Assembly: GCF_001039355.2 (NCBI RefSeq)
Contig: NW_019773614.1
Span: forward strand, 86,618-150,617
DNA: 64,000 nt
Direction: 5' to 3'
Source of the DNA: Lingula anatina
Taxonomy: Eukaryota > Brachiopoda > Lingulata > Lingulida > Lingulidae
Under the pieces are notes generated by a model. It was given only the letters and a program-made list of their open reading frames with translations. It did not search any database and had not been told where the DNA came from. How positions within the stretch are numbered: the stretch's first letter is position 1; each line of letters begins with the position of its first letter. Below are positions 53,758 to 64,000 of this stretch, piece after piece. The position numbers were made by a program, and so were the translations under genes.

Positions 53758-56700
53758 TGGAAATAAACATGTATCCACATGTTCAAATAATTGATGGCAC
53801 ACATGCACGTAACTAAAACAGGTAACTTTTCCACCAAAGATGAACCAAATGAAAACAAACATAGGGCCATTATTGTGGGCAAGTTGCGTGTTTGGAGATG
53901 GTGTCTCAGTGTACCTACTAGTAGGCTCGTCACTGTGTAAAATAAGGTCTAATTCTACCGCGTACAACTTCCGATGTTTAAGTAGCCACAAACAAACAAA
54001 GTATTTTCCAATTTATGTAGATCTACGTCACAGTGGAAATCCGTTACCATGGGCCAGACTCCATCCCTACCACAATAAAGATAAATATAATATTTCAATC
54101 ATTACAACACACCAGTTATCTGCCGTCACAGATCACATCCATGCCTACATGTAGAATGTGATAAATCAAATGCTTTAATAACAGCAATTGACCGATCTGC
54201 AAATAAACAACATATTTTGGGTTGACATTTGAACCAGCCATTTTAGTGGTACCGCCATTAGACCAACTGAGAGATGATTAAATATTTAGATAATCTAGAA
54301 AACGATTTGTACACAAATAACATGTTGTGAATTTCTATCATTATCATGTTGTGAATTGCTACTATAATCAATAAGCAAGTCGCTATCATCATAACCCGTC
54401 GTTCTCTCTCCACAGGATGGCAAAAACAAAGTAGAGTGTAGCTGTACTGTGAGCGAATATTTGAGAACGCGTGGTCTATTTCGAGGAGGGGGGAGTGTCA
54501 AACTCATCCATCTATCATTGATTATTTCAAATGCCTCAAGGTAAAGAGACCGCCAAATTGGTGTAACCATATAATAAGGGAACAGTGAGATGCACCTAAT
54601 TCAGTTGAAAACAGATTTTTTTTCTGCGTTTGCCTTTCGATCTGTGTTTATTCGGACAAAACTACGCATCTGTCTGTTATCAAACATCCAAGAGCCTGCG
54701 ATAGCCTATTTGTAAACAAACACCTTGTTTTGCCTTGGTAGCTAAATATATAGGCCTAATGGTGGTTTCAAATAGATGTACATGTATGTTTACCTACGTG
54801 TTTCAGACCCACGCAAGCAACATGTACTGACACGAATAAAAAGTTGTCTGTTGCATCAGTGTATAATTTCTGTGCCAGTATCTACAATAGTTGTTTGTGT
54901 TGAACGGCTAAATGTTCCAATCAACAATCAATGGTGCATAATTTTTCATCCCTTTTATGCAGATAAGCCCCACTCAGCAATGAATAAAATGTTTCTGTAA
55001 TCTTAAGTTTCGATAAGTCAACAAATATGATACAAATGAGGGTCGTCAGTACACAGAGTATCTGATTGATGGGATTTTAATGTATGGTATAGCTCTCTCT
55101 CGAAATAACCACGGCTTGTATTTGATATTTGGGGTGATGCTCAAAAAGGGGTGGGGACTTTTAAAGGTTGTCCTACGTTTCCGCTCATTTCATGGGAAAA
55201 GAGTACACACCAGCACAAGGTTAACCTTCACGTGGAAGAGGTAACTTGCTTTATCTTATTTCTTTTACTTATCCATGTATCTTTATTCGACAAATTTATT
55301 TCTTAGAACCTCTAACCCCATCCTTGACCAGCACCCCCTACCCACAATGAATTCGAACTCAGTTCTTCACTGTGAAGAGCGGCTCAAAATTATTCCAAGA
55401 ATACGGATAATCTAGAAACGACGACGAAGGGATATATCGATATAGTTATGGTTCAGTAAAGTATTTATTACTCAATTATACTCAGAATCTCCTCAGAATC
55501 AGAATTCTTTTGGCGATTTAGCCGTTAACATACAGACTGCTGTGTATACAACAAACACGTACAAGTATACAGGCAGGTACGTGTTGATATTGTATGTACC
55601 AAGCACATCCTTGGTACCGTGCCCTCACACAATTTATCAAATATACAATACTGAAATGACACCTGAATTATTAAGTAAACAACAGTGTGACACATTTCAT
55701 AATACACCTACGTGCTGGTCTGCCACAGAGTTCAGTTCATGTGAGCCCAATTTGCGATCACATAATAACTACATAAAGCTTTAAATCCAGCTAATTTCAT
55801 AGAACATGCTGGCACAGCCGCTCACAATAACAAACACCCTGAAAATTTTCTCAATTATTTGGATTGAATACATGATTTACACTACCCACATACATTTGCC
55901 GCATTATCAATCTACGTAAATAATGTGCCCACAATATAGGCTTAAAAACAACGGGCTTATTCATTATTTAACAATTCATTTATATTGTTCAGTTATTCAT
56001 TTATTGCTTTACGTTGGATGTAAACACGCATACACGTTGACACATTCTGTATGGCTTTATGTCTACAACAAACATGTTTTAATGTAGCCCAAAGGCCCTC
56101 CTCCATTGTGTTGTCTCTTTTCTGCACGATGATATTATGAGAAGAAAAAGGTCGTTAAAAATCACAAACAACGTATGTTAAGATACTGCTATTGCGTGCG
56201 TCTGTATGTGCGTTGTTTGTGATTTTACTTCACATCATTCGTTCGTGATTTCATTTTATAGCTGTAGAACATCGTATTGAGCAGCAATGTATCTAATAAA
56301 TGTATTCAAATACGAAATGCAACATACTAATTATCCCCGGTCCAAAATGCTTGTTTTATTTGCTTTATGCTTATCTGAATAAACACGCGGCTCGGATAAA
56401 GTAATTGACGCCTTTCCCATAGCCGTAGGGACAGCATAGTGCCAGATATTAGATACTTATATTTTTGTGTTTTTGGCCTGAGAATTGGATTGAGAAGTAG
56501 CACGTAGACCAAGCTTTAAAAACAATCATCTTACTGTGAAACATATCTTATTCTTCAATTTCAATCTCATTTGAGGTCGATCATTTGTTCGATTTTTACC
56601 TACTTCAGTACAGACCCTGTTGCAAAATCGGAATGTTTTAGGGGTTTTACTTCAATGATAATGCGTTGAATAGTTACATGGTCCACCACTTCTAAATACT

Positions 56701-58519
56701 TTTTTCTTGACAAAGCCTTTGGAATATCACCAATCATAATTTTTTATGAAACAGATTGTACTATCATGTACTTCAATTACTGATTGCATGTATGAATTAT
56801 ATTAATGGCCTAAAACGCATTTAAAAACGCAAGCGCCCATGGCCATTTACGGTTATTTATCCCAAGCTTTTTCACTTCTGATGTCGATTTGAATGTCGAT
56901 TTTTGGCATTCTTCTTCCGTTGTCGACTCTGGATACGTGACCGAAGTTGAGTTTTCTTTTCATAATTAGTATATAAAAAATAAGGGAGGGATCTTTCTTC
57001 TGTACACGAAAGGTTGATAACAGCAAAACAATAATGATTCAGTAGAATTTGCTTATGAATTTTTTAATTAATACGGTTTTTGACATCTACGCGAATCACG
57101 CACGCCCATTGCGTAGGTCTATTAGCGCAGGAAATCTGTATCAGAAAATAACTTATTTACTATTATTTAATTGACTGATAATTAGAGTGTCCGCTTCTGG
57201 AGGTTAAGTAGTTGACGCAAATCCCAACAGAATATCAAACTAATGGCATGATATTGTAATAGTGACGCCAAATATTTTAATGTAAACTTAAGGCCATTTT
57301 AGCGCTAAGAATTGTTCCGGTGTGAAATTTTCTTATCACCTCCTATCTGGTTTGAGTTCTGTTTGTGAAAAAAATGTGTGTACTCCTCAAATACAATATC
57401 ATTTCATGAAATATGGTTGGACGCTTAATATCGAAATACATTAAGCAAGAAAATCCATTTTTGTACGGCATAATCGAACTGTTATTTGAAGATTTTTTTA
57501 TTTATCAGAACAGAAAAAGTGAAATGGTTTCTCTGTTTAGTCTCAACGTACATGTGGAGTTCTTGTTCATTTGCCATGCTCATGGTCATGTTAGGCCTAC
57601 TTCTGTGTGAGGACACTGCGTTTTATACGCACAGCGTATCAATTTTACAAGCCAGTTATTGCATATTTTTGCGCACGAAGTTCAGTGGTCACCCGCCACG
57701 AAAATTCAGAAGAAATCTCTCCTTTTCAGGAATTTCACTGCTTTTACTATCCAGATTATCACCATCACGTACTAGTTTCCCATTACATCAACAAAAAAAA
57801 GAGGAGGTAACGTTTACTTTAACAAGACACTTCGGTCATTTACTTTTTATCAGTTACCTAGTGACTTATGTCAAATACACCACGCTTACTGTTTCCGTTT
57901 GGAAATTAATGGATGTCATCACTCTGTTTCTATTTCCCTGCCTCGTTTGTTTTCTTACGTCGATTTCGCACTATTTTGGGAAACAAATTCGTCTACACTT
58001 TGTACTCTCCTCATTTCAGCAGATTTAGGATAGTCCTTAGCGTCTTGGGGGTTTATTGATCGTTCAAGGATACAGACCGGAAATGCGAATAAACAACGTA
58101 TGAGGTAGATTGAGCGAGTCGCAAGGGGCATCAAACGGCACTTACAATATCTCAAAGACATTTTGAATGGGAGTAAATCCTTCCATCTCTCTATGGGACT
58201 CTATTCTTAGATTTGGAGATGAAAGAAGATAGCTTCTCTTAATCTAATAAACGCGAGATGAAGCAAACAAATTCAACATTATGGGGTTTATTACCAAAAT
58301 TTCAGTTTGTGTCACAAGAGTAATGGAAGCACACTCGATCTCTGACGTGCTAAGCGTGATGGTTATTTCGATTTTAAAAGATTTTCCATTAAAATATTTT
58401 TAGTCGGTTCCGTGTATGTCATTCCATACGTATAGACCTACTAGTCTATCTACTTAGTGTGTTCTTCTACCCGCTAAATATAATGTAAAACGTGGGCGAA
58501 ATAAGGCGATTGTCATTGC
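53758..58519. other. Gene-poor DNA
   Basis: No convincing gene. The longest open stretch (57486-58028, + strand, 180 codons) is hydrophobic, low in complexity and without a recognised domain, so I do not call it. A 15-bp inverted repeat lies at 56159-56225. Confidence 0.5.
56159..56225. repeat. 15-bp perfect inverted repeat
   Basis: AAATCACAAACAACG at 56159-56173 and its exact reverse complement at 56211-56225, separated by 37 bases. Confidence 0.8.
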
Positions 58520-58650
58520 TACCCTCTACCAGGGTGGCAGACATTATAGGCAAATTTTCCAACAGTCAGAGAACCAAATGACCGTCTGTTTATCTAAAGA
58601 CACATTTGTGATAAATCAATCTGTCGCCCTGGTAGACCTGGTAGAGGGTA
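58520..58650. repeat. Small MITE-like inverted-repeat element
   Basis: Outer ends TACCCTCTACCAGG and CCTGGTAGAGGGTA are exact reverse complements. The inner parts (GGGTGGCAGA and TCTGTCGCCC) also pair imperfectly. Noncoding; TCATTGC occurs on both flanks. Confidence 0.65.
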
Positions 58651-61115
58651 TATCATTGCCCTGCTTGTATATAGCCTGATCGTGACGAAGTAAAACATAT
58701 ATGAATTACTCATATTTTTCCAGAACCTATCGAATGGATTAGCGGGATTGCCAAGTATTCATTCTTAATGAGTCCAGAAACTGACACAAACAAAATCGGA
58801 TAATTTATTTTCAAGTTATTGTACTGCTGAATTTGCTACCATTAGAGAAAGGAAATGTCTATGCCCTACTCCTCATTACAGAGTGACGTTAACGTTTGTA
58901 GAAATATCCCTTCTCGAAAGTTGCCATGGACATCCTCAAAATAATTCAATGCAGGATACTTGTGTTTGGCAATTTTGCAAACTCAAGAAAATTAGGATAT
59001 TGCAACACCAGGTAGTAGTTGCTTACTTCATTATTTCCCTGCACCTCTGACCGATGTATCAATTAATTAGCTCACCGCGAATAAAGAATGTATCGAAGAA
59101 AGGTGTGTAAATAATCTTTCGTGATAATTGTCTCTTCGATATATGAAACGCCATATCTGGACAATTTTTACATATTTTCAAGGTCGTAGCATCCTTTAGA
59201 CCGCATCACAATGAAATAATACTCCTACGAAGTAAAGTATTGGTTGTCTCCTAGTGGTTTTCCCTGAGTGGTGTCTTCCACTTTTCCAGCTGATTAAAAT
59301 GTCAGTGTTTTCTTGGCATCAGCCTTGACACTACTGTGGGTGTTTTTCTCGCAGCTCTCCAAGGACGCAGTGATTAAAACCTGAGATGATGATGATATCA
59401 AAGCACAAATTGAATGATATATACAATAACAGAATAATTGACCGAGTTTTACTGTCGATAACAAAACATTCGAAAACAATGCAAGCATGTAATTTAGTGG
59501 AAATAAGTGCACTAATTTCCACATATGTAAACACTTTAAATGCCCACTTTCTGATAAACTGCGTCCTATAGACTACTACTAGCTCTTTGTTATTTAGAAA
59601 TGTACAAAGGAGGTGGTTGATTTAATAGATGTAGCAATCTATGACCAAAAAGATGCATGTAACAGATTACTAATAGTATGCAACGCAAAGCGTGTAAGAC
59701 CAAAAACTCATGCAATCTTTCAACAAATACGATCTCTTAGGACATCCCAAAGACAGAGCTGTATGAAGGACAATTTTAATGAAACATTGCCCTATTCTGC
59801 ACTAGATGCATAGAAAAGAAGAGCAAGCTACTAAAAAAAAACGTCTATCTTTGATAGAGCACAGTTGAACGAAGGCTGGACTACCTGAGGTAAAATCCAA
59901 AAGCAACTTTTAATAAGTCCACACCAAGTGATTGGATATATGTACAGATCACCGTACGTGATTTGTGGTCGCTTGTAACTCTTTTATTCACAAGTCATTC
60001 AACTCAGCGGTAGACCAAAGCAATTCATTAGTCATTAACTGCTGTAACGCTACACGAAAGGCGCAATCATAATTGTGCTCTTCGCGTGTATGTAAACACT
60101 AAGTATTTTACTAAATCACATCCAATTTGGCAAAACTACATAATAATTCTCAGTAAATTCATACTCTGTCCGTGATTTGCAAAATGGATCCTATATACAA
60201 TTTATAACAGAAAACTGTGAAAAATACCAGACAGACAAGCGGCGCCTCTCTGAAGGAGTGGACACATTAGCGCCTTGGTTACATCTGACGATCTATTTTA
60301 TGCGGGGAAAAGTGTTATCTTTAGATGATCATATCAGAGTAATTGGCCAAGGTAGTGCCAAACAACAAGGACCTCCAGAACACAGCAAATAAATAAATAT
60401 ATAAATAAATAAACCAAAAATTAAAAATCATGCACTTTAACCATTTGCACTGAAAAACATTTCTTCCAATTGGTCTACTTTTTAAGGCAAGATTAAATTG
60501 ATTTGGACAAACGGTTAATGGCAAAGAAGTAATTTCCATTACCAAATGAAACAAATATGACAAAGAGGTTTAGGCATCATGGGATAACATAAACCGAGCA
60601 CACACAAAGCAAACAGTTTCCCATTGTCTGAACCCAATCATTCGAATGTCCCCGCAATCACAGAAAAAACACCACATTGCATGACAGTTTTGAAAAGCCA
60701 CGCCTTGCATATCGATTTATGTTCTCAGATGTGGAAAAATCATTTTGTCAACTTGTCGCTCGTGTTATTATTTCCATGTTCTAGGGACATGACCCTACAT
60801 GTATCATATATGGAGTGCAGTTGCGTGTCCTAAAAAACTTTCCCGGTCAGTGTTATTTTCAAAGCATAGAGTTTGATTGACTTTTAGAGGAGTAAAGTAG
60901 ATGCTCTGGGTCTTTCGACACTCTTGGGTCCTAAACTAGAGAAAATCAAGTAGCAATAAAGCCACAAAAAGCTTGGTCTGACATTGAAGTTATGACAGTG
61001 TTCTTCAACTCTTAAGGTTGCGTTTTTACAAGAAAGCGTGTCTTTTTACTAGGAACTAGTCATTGTAATCTGCAGCAGTATTTTCTCGTTGTGAAAGGCA
61101 GACAGAAATAGTGAC

Positions 61116-61120
<5 letters not shown>

Positions 61121-61156
<36 letters not shown>
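61121..61156. repeat. (GA)n microsatellite
   Basis: Pure GA run. Confidence 0.95.
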
Positions 61157-61161
<5 letters not shown>

Positions 61162-62040
61162 AAATAAACGAGAAATAGAGGTAGGCGATTTTACGTAATA
61201 CAAGCGCAAGAACTGCTGACACGAGCTATTTCATTACAGCATTCCCTAAGACGTCAAGAACAGAATTGAAACAGATCAAACAAAAAATTCTTTTGTTAAA
61301 CCTTTTTTGTCATCGATTTTATATCACGAAATCTAAGCGTTCGCTGAAACCGCAGCTGAAAACGCTTACGTATTGCAATTTCTGAAGATCAATCTCAAAT
61401 ATCCATTATCGCTCAGGATAAAACATTGGGCTTTAAAAACTCCCCGGCAGACGACAGCGATGACACAACAATGATGTTCAGTTACGCTTCATACACGCAA
61501 CTAAATTAACTTATCAATGTAATAAAAAATGAGTACAAAAGAAAGTATCTGTTTGAAGACCGTCGCTCATATTCATGCGTTATCAATATGTAAAAGTCAT
61601 CTATAATAATGCAATTTACTGTTGGTTGATTTTTTTTTTACTTTTTATGAAACATGTCCAATCTCCACAACTCTGTTGACTACTACCAACAAGTCCGGAT
61701 TGAAAGAAGACTCCTTTGAAAGAAGTTCCCTTGGGCCCCTCATGCAGAATGTCAGTAAACTGAAGCGGCATAGCAGCGTATCGCTAAATGCGGGTATGAC
61801 ATATTTTTTAATAAAATGAAAAAAAAGTGCACAGTAGATGTTGCGACCTAATTCATTCTGAACCACCCTTTAGATGGTAAAATGAACGTCACCAGATGAT
61901 CCACTAAGATGGGTTCTGCTAAGTTGGGTGGATCTAGCTTGCATGGAAATGAGCCTCATACGCATTTCCGATCTTGAAAGTGGAAACTACCAAACATGTT
62001 GCTTTAAAAAATTTATGATATTTTGTAAATGCAGGAAATG

Positions 62041-62044
<4 letters not shown>

Positions 62045-62090
<46 letters not shown>
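62045..62090. repeat. Poly-T tract
   Basis: Long T homopolymer followed by an A-rich stretch. Its length is likely unreliable. Confidence 0.9.
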
Positions 62091-62094
<4 letters not shown>

Positions 62095-62682
62095 GGAAAA
62101 AAAAAAACTTTCCCTTTATTTTTTNATTCATACGTAAATCTACATCCTTGTTGTGCGACCTGAAAGAGAAACGATAGTCATTTCATAAAATTCCAATCAT
62201 ATTCCACTTTCGATAAAACGGACATATTTTGCTTACATATTTTCAGTGTGATACCTTCAATTTAAGACTGTTTGTGGCTTGCCTTGCGGGTGTCATGTTT
62301 CATAACCAGTGACTCATCCCTAGCAGTGCAGCCTGTTCTGTGAAAAATGAAATAATTCCAGTTACACTAATATAGCAACAACTCGCGGACGTGAATAATT
62401 CTTACAGTTCATTTTTTCAGTGTCAGCTCGAGGCTTTTAAACTTTTGGCCTTCATGTATCTGTTCTTAGTGAAATCTACACCAGAAAGGGGTCTTACTTT
62501 GCTAAAATATTTCCATTCGTTTATCATCAGAAATTGTGGCTGGTTTGTCATATTGGCTTTCAAGTTGAGCATTTTATAAACATTTAAGCCGTTCTATTAA
62601 ACTGATTTCATTCACTGAGATTCCTCGGAGTTTGATCGATATACGTAGACCGATAGATTCAATGAAAATTAGCCCATACTGT

Positions 62683-62687
<5 letters not shown>

Positions 62688-62722
<35 letters not shown>
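62688..62722. repeat. (GA)n microsatellite
   Basis: Pure GA run. Confidence 0.95.
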
Positions 62723-62725
<3 letters not shown>

Positions 62726-64000
62726 GTGAGTGGGGGTGCAAAGAAAATAAAACCACTTTCTCTCAGATACGCAATTAATTTCTTTTTAAGCTCACTGACT
62801 CATTTCCAGGTATAAACTCTATCTTAATACCACTGAATTAGGGAAACTCCAGGAAATAATGCGCAGAATTTGATTCAGTTGAGTTCTCTCCATGTTTTTC
62901 ACCTCTGGGTGAATTACCCGGAAAATACGATTAGAGTTCTCGGACGCCGCTCTGCCCTATTGAACGCGACTCGGAGAATCCCAGGTAACTAACTTTGAAC
63001 TGTATCATGAGTCACTCCGGTAGATTTACTTACTTTCCCTGCAGGATTTTAAAAACATTTACCTGTACATGAGCAGAGCTAAAGGTCGTTTTTTTTTCTT
63101 CCGAAAGATACTGTCTAAGATTCTGGTTCATGTTTTGATGGGTTAGATTCAGAGTTTGCCTGGGAATTAGAATGTATTTCACTGAAATGAGTCAGAAACA
63201 TTTCCGAAGTTCAAAATTTGGAAAAGTGACTCATCTTTATTCACACGAGAACACCTTTAAACACTACTTACACAAACGTTTAATATAACACAGTGTAGAA
63301 GCTGATGCCAGTTATTATATGAGCTCACCTCAACCATGATTTCTGAAATATTTTATTTGACACCAACTTCTTGCACATTGGGTACATTTGTCAAAGTTTA
63401 AAGTATTTTTCTTGTTTAAATCTGTTTTCGTCGTAAACCAAACTTAAATTGTCCGACTCTTGCCCAAATATAGTAGTAGTGGATGGATTAAAGGTGATTT
63501 TAGATGCAGACAGAGTTAAGAAAATTTAACATACAGAACGATTTAAGACTAAAGTTTTAGACACAGAAAAAAAAAACAACACTAACATGACCTTGGATTA
63601 AAGAAATCAGTGAGTGGGGAATAATGATGAAAAAAAAAAAAGAAAACGGTCACCTGTATTTGATACTTGTAAACAAAATGGAAAGAGAAGTTTAAAAAGT
63701 CGAAAGATGTGAAAGCAAAATAGATATGTTCTTCAATGTGCTGAACCTATTCTGAAAGCGGTATGCACATTGGCATTTTATACAAGTACATGTAGAGTCC
63801 TGCAATATCACTGCTTCTTGTACAGAGATCCATTGGGATTCAACCTTAACATTCAGTTTTTACACTTATCTTTTGTGGCTGACCATGCAACATTTCCAAG
63901 GAGGGATATTGATCAGATTTTCGTTTGTAAGTAGACAATAAAGAACATCTTCAATCTGTCGGGGAAGGGGGGATCTGAGACAACTGTTCGCCTACGCAAC

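Larger units (their letters stand above)
58651..64000. other. Gene-poor DNA to the right edge
   Basis: No gene recognised. Contains (GA)n at 61121-61156 and 62688-62722, a T-run at 62045-62090, an N at 62125, and a 19-base match (about 63801-63819) to the segment that precedes exon U1 in the CHAT units. Confidence 0.5.

Noticed and set aside
57486-58028. 180-codon open stretch on the + strand
   Set aside because: Hydrophobic, biased composition, no recognised domain, no paralogue or splice context; such lengths occur by chance in 22 kb of AT-rich DNA.
63801-63819. Possible start of another CHAT gene unit at the right edge (19-base match to the pre-U1 segment)
   Set aside because: The match does not continue on either side; too short to support a further copy.

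Overview
This is an animal (metazoan) nuclear window. The genes carry GT-AG introns, the intergenic DNA is AT-rich and full of short inverted-repeat transposons, Tc1 and Penelope-type remnants and microsatellites, and nothing is organised in operons. The families present (expanded TPR-CHAT genes, a cysteine-rich ectodomain like that of Methuselah-type receptors, an SLC22-type transporter) and the frequent TACATGTA-like words suggest a marine invertebrate, perhaps a lophotrochozoan such as a brachiopod, mollusc or annelid. Amphioxus cannot be excluded from sequence alone.

Left half (1-30 kb): a head-to-tail array of four TPR-CHAT genes on the + strand, here called A (1210-4445), B (8106-11362), C (18113-21255) and D (26790-29859). 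Each has one long coding exon (TPR repeats plus most of a CHAT protease-like domain with a His/Cys pair) and a 197-nt last exon, joined by a short phase-1 intron at the same place. The first coding exon always starts behind a splice acceptor shortly before the ATG, so noncoding 5' exons must lie upstream; candidate U1 and U2 exons can be seen for B, C and (degraded) D. A and D are open. B has a 1-nt deletion before the catalytic His and C has a 1-nt insertion in the TPR region. A and B share an in-frame 38-residue duplication that C and D lack. The spacers are segmental duplications that differ by transposon insertions with visible empty sites, so the history of the array can partly be read. 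D lacks several insertions found in its sisters. Two sequence gaps occur (14891-14977 and 26026-26179), and the first sits in a probable allelic (haplotype) duplication.

Middle (30-42 kb): a duplicated 5' leader, then a three-exon gene (31933-35015) for a secreted cysteine-rich protein of about 587 residues with a hydrophobic C-terminus, resembling a receptor ectodomain without the seven-helix part. Next come a fold-back element and the first seven coding exons of an SLC22-like organic ion transporter (37231-41439). Its last helices are not found in the window. A minus-strand GIY-YIG fragment of a Penelope-like element lies just after the last visible exon.

Right third (42-64 kb): no convincing gene. 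It holds repeats: an antisense copy of the short element found upstream of the CHAT genes, a 149-bp near-perfect inverted repeat, two local tandem duplications, small hairpins and microsatellites. It may be an intron of the transporter or intergenic DNA.

The most interesting system is the TPR-CHAT array. The N-terminal cap and CHAT module are nearly identical between copies, while the TPR middle, a short loop in the CHAT region and possibly the promoter type vary. That is the layout expected of a diversifying sensor-protease family, but its function here is inference.
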